A DNA stretch of 64,000 nucleotides from assembly GCF_001999945.1 (NCBI RefSeq), contig NZ_CP019650.1, positions 3,534,001-3,598,000 on the forward strand, in the 5' to 3' direction. Position numbers and translations under genes: made by a program. The DNA is from Microbulbifer agarilyticus (GTDB taxonomy: Bacteria > Pseudomonadota > Gammaproteobacteria > Pseudomonadales > Cellvibrionaceae). Below the pieces are notes generated by a model that saw only the letters and a list, made by a program, of their open reading frames with translations, had not been told where the DNA came from and did no database searches. Shown piece after piece: positions 34,276 through 42,475 of the stretch (the stretch's first letter is position 1; each line of letters opens with the position of its first letter).

Positions 34276-35073
34276 CTAGACCTCTTCGAGATCCGCAAAT
34301 GCCAACCCTTCCATCACCAGTTCATCCAGAACCTCAACCGCACCCCGATCGTAAGACTGCGGCAACGAGGCAATAAAAGGCCCATCACCACCGGTAAACA
34401 GCAACCTGGGGGCCGCTACCTCTGCGCCCTGGGCAGAGGGCAACTGGCGCAGTAACTCACGCTGTGCCATCTCAATGGCGCCCAGCGCCATTAAAGGCAA
34501 GCCGTGATTGACCGCCTGCTCGGTATTCATGCCCGGGGCAAGCGACATGCCGCGGGAGAATACCTCATCAACCTTCACCGCGTCGGTGTCGCTGTAGAGG
34601 GCGCGCCGCATCAGCCCCAAGCCCGGCACAATGTAGCCGCCCAGATGCTGACCACCCTCGCCCAGCAAATCCAGGGTGATCGCACTGCCGCAATCTACCA
34701 CCAGCGCCGGGGAGTTATCGCGCGCGTAAGCCGCCAGTATGGCCAACCAACGATCCACCCCCAGGCGGCCAACCTCCTGATATGCGCAGGTTACACCGGC
34801 ACACGCGGGCGAAACCTGGGCAAAGGCCACAGGAGCGGCAAATTCTTGCTTTAGTCGCGTAGCGATCTGATGCGCCACCTGCGCCCCGGCAACATTGCCA
34901 CAGCGAACTTGCACTGGTCTGTGCTGAAACCAGGCATCCGGCAGGTGTTCGGCGGACCACCAGGGACCTGGGGCAAATGCTCCACGCGCAACCACCTGAG
35001 AGGCACCAGCGGGGGCGACGCGCAGCAAACGCCACTTGCCGCGGGTATTCCCCTGATCCAATTCCAGAATCAT
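34276..35073 (-). CDS. coaX: Type III pantothenate kinase
   Basis: About 265 residues; phosphorylates pantothenate, the first step of coenzyme A synthesis. Motifs: phosphate loop LDQGNTRGKW at the N-terminus, GVDRWLAILAAY in the middle, VVDCGSAITLDLL and GGYIVPGLGLMRRALYSDTD. ATG 35073 is preferred; a TTG three codons upstream is also possible. It follows birA after about 75 bases, the common birA-coaX order. Confidence 0.95.
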   Translation of the reverse strand: MILELDQGNTRGKWRLLRVAPAGASQVVARGAFAPGPWWSAEHLPDAWFQHRPVQVRCGNVAGAQVAHQIATRLKQEFAAPVAFAQVSPACAGVTCAYQEVGRLGVDRWLAILAAYARDNSPALVVDCGSAITLDLLGEGGQHLGGYIVPGLGLMRRALYSDTDAVKVDEVFSRGMSLAPGMNTEQAVNHGLPLMALGAIEMAQRELLRQLPSAQGAEVAAPRLLFTGGDGPFIASLPQSYDRGAVEVLDELVMEGLAFADLEEV

Positions 35074-35148
35074 CTCGGCCAAATTTTCACTCTCAACAGG
35101 GAAACTTCAAAGGCCCCCAAGCATGCAGAGGTCCACTTAGATAGACAA

Positions 35149-36174
35149 TCACGACGCTGGGCGCAGGGAGACCTCACCACCGTGAAACACCTGTGGCTGG
35201 CCATCCACTTCCAGCACCAATGCGCCACTGTCATTCACTCCGCGCGCCACACCACACCAGCGCTGCTGCGCGGATTGTACGCACACTTCGGCACCAGAAA
35301 ATTGATCCAGTGCCGACCAGGCCTCCCGCCATGGTTCGAAACCACTCTGAGGGTAGGCCGCCAGCATCGGCAACAGCTCATCCAACATGGCTGCCACCAG
35401 CGCATTGCGTGAAATCCCGGGCTGAACCTCCTGCAGGTCTATCCACGGCTGACCAATCGCATCCGACACCGACTCGGGCAAGCGCATATTCAGGCCAATG
35501 CCGACCACCACACCACAGCGGTCGGTCAGGTCACCACTCAACTCCAGCAGTACGCCCGCAAGCTTGCGGCCACGACACCAGACGTCATTCGGCCACTTGA
35601 GCCGCACATCCGGCACATCAAAGCGCGACAACGCTCTGGCCAGCGCAACACCCACCGCGAGGCTCAACCCCTCCAGCAACTGCACACCACCATTGAACTG
35701 CCAACCGATGGAAAGACTGACCCCGGCCGCGAACGGACTCTGCCACTGCCGCCCACGACGTCCGCGCCCGGCAGACTGCTGCTCGGCGAGCATCACCATG
35801 CCGTGGCCGCGACCGCCTTCCAGCGCGGACAGTACCCGCGCATTGGTCGAATCCACCAAATCGAGTACATGCAGCTCGGATAGCAGGGTCTCCGCATGTG
35901 GCGCCAGGCCACTGTGGATATGCTCCTCAACCAACAAGTCCAAGCCGCCCGGCAGGCAATACCCACGCCCTTTTACCGACTCCACGAGTAGACCGAAGGC
36001 CTCGAGCTTCTGCAACTGCTTCCACACTGCCGCGCGGCTTACGCCCAGCGCTTCACCCAGCGCCTCTCCAGAGTGCACATTGCCGTCTGCCAGCAACTCG
36101 AGCAACGGACGCAGGGCACCGAGCGCTTCATTTTTTGGGGACACCGGTGAGCCAGAGGTATCAGGGGAACTCAA
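35149..36174 (-). CDS. birA: Biotin-protein ligase / biotin operon repressor BirA
   Basis: Bifunctional protein: an N-terminal winged helix-turn-helix (LLADGNVHSGEALGEALGVS; RAAVWKQLQKLEAFGL) and a ligase domain with the biotinoyl-AMP loop QQSAGRGRRGRQW, KWPNDVW and the late barrel GALVLEVDGQ. It attaches biotin to acetyl-CoA carboxylase and represses bio genes. Start uncertain: TTG 36174 has GGAG 8 bases upstream; TTG 36204 (6 bases after the alr stop) and GTG 36144 are alternatives. All leave the domains whole. Confidence 0.93.
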   Translation of the reverse strand: MSSPDTSGSPVSPKNEALGALRPLLELLADGNVHSGEALGEALGVSRAAVWKQLQKLEAFGLLVESVKGRGYCLPGGLDLLVEEHIHSGLAPHAETLLSELHVLDLVDSTNARVLSALEGGRGHGMVMLAEQQSAGRGRRGRQWQSPFAAGVSLSIGWQFNGGVQLLEGLSLAVGVALARALSRFDVPDVRLKWPNDVWCRGRKLAGVLLELSGDLTDRCGVVVGIGLNMRLPESVSDAIGQPWIDLQEVQPGISRNALVAAMLDELLPMLAAYPQSGFEPWREAWSALDQFSGAEVCVQSAQQRWCGVARGVNDSGALVLEVDGQPQVFHGGEVSLRPAS

Positions 36175-36210
36175 ACGTTTTACTCCAACAGGTAAATTGG
36201 CCAAGTGTAA

Positions 36211-37407
36211 TTAGCCGTAGACACGACAGTAGCGGCGCCCCAGAGACGTGAGGATCTCATAGCCAATGGTATCTGCGGCCACCCCCATCTGGTCCACGGT
36301 CAGGGATTCATTCAGAACCTCGATGATTTCCAGTCGCGTCCGCTGTTTTGCAGTAAGGACGGAAATATCGAACACCGAAGTGTCCATGGAGACACGCCCT
36401 ATCATGGGCACTTCAATACGCCGATCGCCAATGATCGCGCAACCGCGGCCGCGACCGCTTTGCGCGCGCAATATTCCGTCGGCGTAGCCCCCTCTCACCA
36501 CCGCCAGCCAGCTACCGGCTGCAACAGTTTCGGTGGCACCGTAGCCCACCGCACTATCGGCAAAAATTTCCCGCTGCTGCAGCACCGGCAAGCGCAAATT
36601 GACCACCGCATCCATAGGGTTAATCGCCGCAGGTGTTGGATTAACCCCATACAGCGCGGAACCCGGGCGCACCAGATCGAAATGATATTCCTCACCGAGA
36701 TATATGCCGGAAGAATTGGCAAAGCTGGCACGCACCTGTGGATGCAAACTGCGCAGCTTTATCAGCAGATCCTTAAATAAGTTCAACTGCTGTCGATTCT
36801 GCGGATGCGCAGCCTCATCAGCACAGGCCAGATGACTCAGGAATAACTGAACATTGGCGCCGGCCAACAGCTGCTTATGCTGCAGCAGCTGATGAAATTC
36901 AACGGTGGTCATGCCCAGCCGGGTCATGCCGGTATCCACCTTGAGCGCGCAGGGAGCCGCGATACCATTTGCATCTGCGGTAGCCTGACACCACCGGAGC
37001 ATCTGCTCCACACTGACCAGCACAGGTATCAGTCCCGCTGCCGCACACTCCGCCTCGCACCCGGGACGCAAACCGGTCAACAGGTAGATGTGCACGGCCT
37101 CGCGTGTAGTATCTGGATCCGCTAACTCTTCCGCAGAAGCCTCGGCAAGACTCTCCGCAAAAACAGACTCCAGCACTGCCCGCAATTGCTTGCCCTCGGC
37201 GAGGGTGGCAACAAAAAACTCGCGACATCCGGCGCGGTAGAGAGCCGGGGCAACCTGTTCGATACCCAAACCATAGGCGTCAGCCTTGACCACAGCACCG
37301 CACCGGCTGCGATCGACAAGCCGGGAGCGCAGCGCGCGATAGTTGGACGCAACTGCCCCCAGGTCAATTCGCAGCAGCCCTTCGCATTCCTGTTCCGATA
37401 TCGTCAC
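36211..37407 (-). CDS. alr: Alanine racemase
   Basis: 398 residues, PLP enzyme converting L- to D-alanine for peptidoglycan. The PLP lysine lies in AVVKADAYGLG near residue 42, the catalytic Tyr region in FADSAVGYGATE, and GRVSMD is present. GTG start. The segment at about 80-105 (ESVFAESLAEASAEELADPD) is a slightly long acidic insertion. It is followed directly by birA. Confidence 0.97.
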   Translation of the reverse strand: MTISEQECEGLLRIDLGAVASNYRALRSRLVDRSRCGAVVKADAYGLGIEQVAPALYRAGCREFFVATLAEGKQLRAVLESVFAESLAEASAEELADPDTTREAVHIYLLTGLRPGCEAECAAAGLIPVLVSVEQMLRWCQATADANGIAAPCALKVDTGMTRLGMTTVEFHQLLQHKQLLAGANVQLFLSHLACADEAAHPQNRQQLNLFKDLLIKLRSLHPQVRASFANSSGIYLGEEYHFDLVRPGSALYGVNPTPAAINPMDAVVNLRLPVLQQREIFADSAVGYGATETVAAGSWLAVVRGGYADGILRAQSGRGRGCAIIGDRRIEVPMIGRVSMDTSVFDISVLTAKQRTRLEIIEVLNESLTVDQMGVAADTIGYEILTSLGRRYCRVYG

Positions 37408-37453
37408 CGATTACCCCAACACACTCTTTTCACACCCGCACAATGGGAAATAC

Positions 37454-38674
37454 CTAGGCTGCCGACAGCAGCGATTCCCGCCGCAGCGCCCTGGCCCCCA
37501 GCAAGACTGCAGCCACCACACACAGTAGCGTGACCGCGGAACCCGCCAGCACCACCGGCAGAGAAACCACTTCGCCGACCAACAAATCTTTCAACCACTG
37601 CTGATGACTTACCAGTGGTACCAGCTGCCAACTCCCCTCGAGGCTTACCTGCGCCATATCCAGCGCCATCAGCAGCATCAGCGGGGCTATCTGTAAAATA
37701 CTGAGCTGAGTCTGCGCATCTTTGAATGACTGCGAGCGCAGGGCCAACAGAATCTGCAGCACGGCCACCAGCAGCGCCAGCGGCAACAGCAATAGCCCCA
37801 TACTGAAAACACCAGACAGTGTGGTCGCCTGCTGGATACCGAGCTCTGCCAGTGGCATCAACGGCATTAATAGTACCAATGCGGTGATGGACATCAGTGA
37901 ACCGAGCCACCCCAAACTCGCCACTGCCAACATTTTCGCCGTGATGACCTGCCACGCCGGCAGTGGTTGTAACAACAGCGTCTCCAGACTGAGGCGCTCA
38001 CGCTCTCCCGCAGAAGTATCCACGGAGGTGGCGAGGCTTGCGACAAACAAGGTGAGAATCAAAATCCCGGGAACCATAGCAAGCAGCAACGCCCCTCGCG
38101 CGGACGGGCTACTGACATCCCGCATCTCAAGTTTCCACGGTGCCAGCACCTGTGCAGCCACTCCGCGCGCCACAAGGCGCTGGGTGACGACTAATTGCTG
38201 CAGCGATGCGAGTCGCTCCTGCAACTGTCGCTGTGCACGGCCACTGCTGGTATTGGTCGAGTCCACATACAGGTACAACGACGGGGCCAAGAAGTCGCGA
38301 TAGCGCTGATCAAACTCGTCACCAATAACCAGTACCAGATGATACCCCTGACCAAGCAGACTGCGTGGCTCGCCGTCCTCAAGACTGGCAACCTCCATTC
38401 CGGGGCCACCTAATTTTTCAGCCAGCAACGGAGCCTGAGCGCTACCGAGTACCGCGACGCGGGTTACCTCCTCGGCTTTTTTCTTGATCATGAAGGTAGA
38501 GCCCCCCGCAATCATCACCGGAAACAGCAACGCAAAGCTCACCGCCATAATCAGGGCGCGCCGATCGCGCCAGGCTTCTAAAAACTCTTTGCGCAACAGC
38601 GGCAACATAAGCTTGAGTTGCAGCATCGTGTATGAACTCGCTGTAGCACCGCGTTTCGGATTAGCACCCTGCAT
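37454..38674 (-). CDS. ABC transporter permease, NatB/ABC-2 type
   Basis: 406 residues. One N-terminal helix (ALIMAVSFALLFPVMIAG), a large extracytoplasmic domain (about 60-180), then five or six helices from about 185 (GALLLAMVPGILILTLFVAS) to the C-terminus (LAGSAVTLLCVVAAVLLGAR). This layout is that of NatB-like ABC-2 permeases, which export Na+ or small molecules. Its ATG shares a base with the TGA of the ATPase gene (TGATG) and GGGGAGG lies upstream, so translation is coupled. The substrate is not known. Confidence 0.85.
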   Translation of the reverse strand: MQGANPKRGATASSYTMLQLKLMLPLLRKEFLEAWRDRRALIMAVSFALLFPVMIAGGSTFMIKKKAEEVTRVAVLGSAQAPLLAEKLGGPGMEVASLEDGEPRSLLGQGYHLVLVIGDEFDQRYRDFLAPSLYLYVDSTNTSSGRAQRQLQERLASLQQLVVTQRLVARGVAAQVLAPWKLEMRDVSSPSARGALLLAMVPGILILTLFVASLATSVDTSAGERERLSLETLLLQPLPAWQVITAKMLAVASLGWLGSLMSITALVLLMPLMPLAELGIQQATTLSGVFSMGLLLLPLALLVAVLQILLALRSQSFKDAQTQLSILQIAPLMLLMALDMAQVSLEGSWQLVPLVSHQQWLKDLLVGEVVSLPVVLAGSAVTLLCVVAAVLLGARALRRESLLSAA

Positions 38675-39420
38675 CACACCACCTCCCCGGCAACCGGTGT
38701 GCGCTCACCGTAGGCCAGCGCCACAAAACTGTCCTCGAGATTTCCACAGCCGGTCTCTGCAATCAGCTCATCCGGTGAACCGCGGCCGACAATCCTGCCC
38801 TGCGACATCACCAGCACCCGGTCCGACAGCTCTGCCACTTCCGGCATCACATGACTGGAAAACAGGATCGCAGTACCCGCGGATCGCAGGCGCAACAGCG
38901 TGCGCCGCAGCAGGCGCACCGCCAGCACATCCAGCCCCCGCGTGGGTTCGTCGAGAATAAGATGTTTGGGCTGGTGCACCAGCGCCCGTGCCAGCGACAC
39001 CTTCATCCGCTCGCCCTGGGAAAACCCGCCCATACGTCGCTTCCACAAACTCTGCAGCTCAAGCTCCTCGCACACCGATGCCAGCGCGGACTTGAGCGCG
39101 CCCCCGGAAAGTCCCTGCATGCGGGCAAAAATATCCAGGTACTCGGCCACGGTGAGACGCTCGTAGAGCCCCTCGCGATCACCGACCACCCCCAGCTGGC
39201 GACGCACGCCCTGTGGATCAAGCGCCGGGTCCACACCGCCCACCAACACCTGCCCGCCTTCCGCACGCAGCAACCCACACAGGATGCGCAAACAGCTGGT
39301 TTTGCCGGCGCCGTTGGCACCAAGCAAGGCCGTGATACGCGCATCGGGCACCTCAAAACTCAGTTCCCGCAGAACCCGCTGGCCGGCGAACGACTTACTG
39401 ATACCTTGCACCTGTATCAT
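38674..39420 (-). CDS. ABC transporter ATP-binding protein, NatA-like
   Basis: 248 residues: Walker A GANGAGKTS at about 34-42, Q-loop region, signature GGFSQGERMKVSLARAL, Walker B HLILDEPTRGLD and the H-loop FSSHVM. All catalytic motifs are intact. Its ATG overlaps the TGA of the upstream hydrolase gene (ATGA) and its stop overlaps the permease start, so the three genes form one translationally coupled operon. Confidence 0.95.
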   Translation of the reverse strand: MIQVQGISKSFAGQRVLRELSFEVPDARITALLGANGAGKTSCLRILCGLLRAEGGQVLVGGVDPALDPQGVRRQLGVVGDREGLYERLTVAEYLDIFARMQGLSGGALKSALASVCEELELQSLWKRRMGGFSQGERMKVSLARALVHQPKHLILDEPTRGLDVLAVRLLRRTLLRLRSAGTAILFSSHVMPEVAELSDRVLVMSQGRIVGRGSPDELIAETGCGNLEDSFVALAYGERTPVAGEVV

Positions 39421-40949
39421 GGCTGCGCCTCCTCTGTTGAGGCCGCAACCTCGCTCTCCGGATTATTCTGGGGCTGTATTTCTTGTCTCAACTCTTGCCT
39501 CAGCTCTTCCTTCAAAGAGGGCCCAAACATGCCGGCCATAAACGGCGGGCGCTGAATATCGGCGACACACGCCTGGTCCAGTGTCTGACCACCGCTATTT
39601 AAGAATTCTTCCATCAAATCAGGAATACAGCCGCGCGCGCTATTGATATGCCCGCCGCCCTGCACAATCAGGTGCTGGCGATTTTCCAGGTGATCGAGGG
39701 TCTGCTCGGCATAAATGGGCGGCGTGATGGGATCTGCGCTGCCGGATATCAGCAACACGGGATGTGATCGAGGCTCGCTCACCGGGTACTCGCGCGAAGG
39801 AACCGGCCATTGCGCACAGCCGCGCACAAATGGCTGCACAAACGCCTCCCCGAGGAAGGTACCTGCGGCATCTGCGAGAATTTCATCGCGCTGCATGCGG
39901 CTCAGTTCTTCGGCACAGGCCACAGAGAAGGTGAGGCCCATCGCCATACTACCCTCCAACCTGGCAAACAGCCCGACGATACCGGACAGTGGCAACAGAT
40001 TACCCTTGGCTGCCTGGTCGATCGCGAACGGCAGCTGCGCGGCGACACTGGGATCATACAAAGCGGTGCGCACCGCATTGGCCAGCATCCAGCTCTCGAC
40101 CGGCTCTTCAGACGGGAGGCCAGTGAATGGATCCGGGAAACTAACTGCGCTGGCTTTATCCCAGTTTGCCAATATCAGATCCAGTGCACTGCGCCAGTCG
40201 CCGAAACCGCGACACACCGGGTCCGCAGAACAGGCTTGCTGCAATTCCACCAGCGCGGCTTCCGCGGCCTGCGCAGTGAGGAAAACCTTGCTATCGATGG
40301 GGGCAACCCCGTCCAACACCAGGCTTTGCAAGGACTGCGGATACCATTGCTGATACAGGAGCGCAGTGCGTGTACCCCAGGAGCCGCCCCACAGGCTGAT
40401 CTTTTCGTGCCCCAGCGCCGTGCGCACCTGCTCAAGGTCTTCCACTGTCTGGCGACTATTAAGCGCCAGCGGACGCTCGGGGTTCGCTTGATAGCAATCG
40501 GCCAGCAGCTCGACAAAACGCTCGATATCCGCCGGGGGCGAGTCGCTCAGGCCACAATCGAACACCTGCGAACGCCCGGCGCCGCGCCGGTCGACAAACA
40601 CCAAATCCCTCTCGCGGTTGATCTTGCGCAGAGGATTGAGCAACTTCACCAGATCGGAGGATGCCTGCCCCGGCCCCCCGGCGAGCAGGTACAACGGCTC
40701 GCGCTGGGCCTCGCTCAGCGCGGGAGCCACCAGCACAGTCAGCTCCGTCGCTTGCCCGGCCTGCAAACCGGTAACCGGTATTGCGTAGCAGCGCAGCGCA
40801 TCCGCCCAGCCACTGCCATGGCATAAAGTCGGTTGCAGTGCGGCGGCACTTGTGGGGCCTTCGTTGTCGGCGCGTGTCCCGGTCGGCTGGGCAAACGCCG
40901 CTGCCCCGGCGAACAGGCACAGGGCCGCCGCCGCTATTCGTCGTTTCAT
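39417..40949 (-). CDS. Secreted alpha/beta hydrolase with TAP-like C-terminal domain
   Basis: About 510 residues from ATG 40949, chosen because it gives a clean signal peptide (MKRRIAAAALCLFAGAAAFA before QPTG); the frame is open to 41015. Fold landmarks are the oxyanion region LLAGGPGQASSD, VDRRGAGRS, nucleophile elbow WGGSWGTRT, then LISGSADPITPP (Asp) and QGGGHINS (His). This layout is that of proline iminopeptidase / tripeptidyl aminopeptidase-like enzymes, so a periplasmic peptidase or esterase is likely. A hydrolase fused by overlap to a NatAB-type exporter suggests that it acts on the same substrate, which is an inference. Confidence 0.85.
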   Translation of the reverse strand: MKRRIAAAALCLFAGAAAFAQPTGTRADNEGPTSAAALQPTLCHGSGWADALRCYAIPVTGLQAGQATELTVLVAPALSEAQREPLYLLAGGPGQASSDLVKLLNPLRKINRERDLVFVDRRGAGRSQVFDCGLSDSPPADIERFVELLADCYQANPERPLALNSRQTVEDLEQVRTALGHEKISLWGGSWGTRTALLYQQWYPQSLQSLVLDGVAPIDSKVFLTAQAAEAALVELQQACSADPVCRGFGDWRSALDLILANWDKASAVSFPDPFTGLPSEEPVESWMLANAVRTALYDPSVAAQLPFAIDQAAKGNLLPLSGIVGLFARLEGSMAMGLTFSVACAEELSRMQRDEILADAAGTFLGEAFVQPFVRGCAQWPVPSREYPVSEPRSHPVLLISGSADPITPPIYAEQTLDHLENRQHLIVQGGGHINSARGCIPDLMEEFLNSGGQTLDQACVADIQRPPFMAGMFGPSLKEELRQELRQEIQPQNNPESEVAASTEEAQP

Positions 40950-41144
40950 TTCGCTAGTCATTCGCTGCAGCTTCATCCCTGATTGGCTTTGCGGTACCGA
41001 TGCATCAATATTCATTGCCGCAGTCTACCGAAGTTTTTGTCCCATCGCTGCGCTATGACCCCACAAGGCCGTAGCGTCAATTGGCCCCGAATGGTATTGT
41101 TTGCGGTCGCTTGATTACAGAACAACCACCGCGAACCCGCCGAA

Positions 41145-42101
41145 ATGAGCTTTTCAGACAGAGAGAAACAACTGGTACGGGCTGCTTTTGCCTGGGGCCA
41201 GATCACCCAGAAAGAAGGCTATACCCTGTCTGACCTGGAAATTGAAAAATCGGTACTATTCCGCCGCCTGCTTGCAGGCCGGCCGCCCCTCGCCTTCCCC
41301 CCACCCCTGCGCCACGGTTTCCCCTGGTACGACGTGATTGAAGGCCGCAGCGAACACGTGGTCAGCGCCTCCGAAGCCTCTCCCGAACACAGTTTTATTG
41401 CCCCCGGCAGCAAGCCGGGTGATACCTATATTCTGATCGACGGCGCTTTCTGGCGCGTTGCGGAAACCCTGCGCGAGCGCGAAGACTACCTGGTGGAATG
41501 GGGTGAGTACCCGATGCAGTGGCGCCTGCAGAAGCAGTGGGAGGTCAACTATGAAATGACCCAGCAACTGCACAACTTCCGCCAGCAAAACCCGGATGCC
41601 AACGTGGACCTTGCGCCCGGCAATGGCCAGCGCGAATACAGCGAATTCCGCGTGGACGACGATCAGACGGTATGGCTCTCTGAATGGCACCTGACCCGTA
41701 TCGGCCTGCCTGGCTGGGTGTGGGTTGGCAAGGCGGTGGATGCTGACCCGGCGATCCTCGAGCTGGCTCCCATTTGCCAGGATCAAGGCGGCCCTCTGGT
41801 ACTGGGTGTTGCCGGTGCCGAGCGCGGCCCGGGCTGGCTGCGCATCGAACAGGCCGATGGCGATTCGCGCTACATTAAGTTGGGGGAAGACCTGGAATAC
41901 AAACAGGTGATTGCTTCTGCGGTCACTGAGTTCGACCGCCTGTTACAAGGTGTGCGCGGTGAAGTGCTGGAAGTAATGGATCGCCGCGGCGACGATGTGC
42001 TGCGCTGCTATCAGGTACCCATGCACCTGGCACCGCTGGAGCACTTTGATTTTGCGGATGTAAATTACGATCTGGTACCGGATAACGCCTACAACGGGTA
42101 A
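41145..42101 (+). CDS. Conserved-looking protein of unknown function
   Basis: 318 residues, MSFSDREKQLVRAAFAWGQI, divergent from the hydrolase operon. No signal peptide or membrane helix. It is rich in Trp and acidic residues (FPWYDVIEGRSEHVVSA; DTYILIDGAFWRVAETLRER; WLSEWHLTRIGLPGWVWVGK). The alternation suggests a mainly beta protein with perhaps two similar halves, each with a Gly-Trp turn. I do not recognise a family. Codon use and GC look like those of the neighbours. The downstream side is the repeat-rich gap at 42102-42475. Confidence 0.75.
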   Translation: MSFSDREKQLVRAAFAWGQITQKEGYTLSDLEIEKSVLFRRLLAGRPPLAFPPPLRHGFPWYDVIEGRSEHVVSASEASPEHSFIAPGSKPGDTYILIDGAFWRVAETLREREDYLVEWGEYPMQWRLQKQWEVNYEMTQQLHNFRQQNPDANVDLAPGNGQREYSEFRVDDDQTVWLSEWHLTRIGLPGWVWVGKAVDADPAILELAPICQDQGGPLVLGVAGAERGPGWLRIEQADGDSRYIKLGEDLEYKQVIASAVTEFDRLLQGVRGEVLEVMDRRGDDVLRCYQVPMHLAPLEHFDFADVNYDLVPDNAYNG

Positions 42102-42146
42102 CTCAGGCCAGATGAGACCTCGTAGCACTCTCCCTGGCGGCACTGC

Positions 42147-42240
42147 CGTTGGGGAAGCTTGCGAGACACGCCGTGAACCCATCCCTGGGGGCTCTTCTAA
42201 AACATCCCTGTTTTAGAAGGTCTCGCAAACTTCCCCAACG
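42147..42240 (-). repeat. Composite inverted repeat A (hairpin within hairpin)
   Basis: Outer arms of 21 bases (42147-42167 and 42220-42240, 20 of 21 pair). Read on the minus strand: outer arm, inner hairpin CTTCTAAAAC-AGGGAT-GTTTTAGAAG (42219-42194), a 26-base linker (42193-42168) with CAGGGAT and TTCACGGCG, and the other outer arm. It has the same design as repeat B but opposite orientation. See the findings for the comparison. Confidence 0.9.
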
Positions 42241-42267
42241 TCAGCGCCTTCATTCTCCCCCTCTAAT

Positions 42268-42318
42268 CTTCGACCAACCTTCACGTCGAAGTGCTTAACT
42301 CCAAATTGAAGCTGGAGT
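42268..42318. repeat. Two small stem-loops between repeats A and B
   Basis: CTTCGAC/GTCGAAG (42268-42291) and ACTCCA/TGGAGT (42298-42318). Together with repeats A and B they make the 374-base gap 42102-42475 a row of four hairpins. No open reading frame of note and no T-run terminator is present. Confidence 0.55.
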
Positions 42319-42320
42319 AT

Positions 42321-42412
42321 CGGGGTGTTGTTTTTGGAAGCGTCGCAAACAGGGATGTTTGCGACGCAGCGTACAGGGACGTATTCACAGCGGTTCCAAA
42401 AACAACACCCCG
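42321..42412 (+). repeat. Composite inverted repeat B (hairpin within hairpin)
   Basis: Outer arms of 19 bases, perfect (42321-42339 and 42394-42412). Between them lie an inner perfect 11-bp hairpin GCGTCGCAAAC-AGGGAT-GTTTGCGACGC (42340-42367) and a 26-base linker (42368-42393) with ACAGGGACG and TTCACAGCG. Arms are unrelated in sequence to those of repeat A; loop and linker match. Confidence 0.92.
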
Positions 42413-42475
42413 GTGCTACAGCGCCACTACAGGGTCGAAAGAAAAGCGGAGTTGAGAATCAGCACTAAAGCTGAA

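Noticed and set aside
42147..42412. Composite repeats as integron attC sites or insertion-sequence ends
   Set aside because: No integron core motifs (RYYYAAC / GTTRRRY) at the ends, no transposase nearby, no target duplication seen, and arms differ between the copies.
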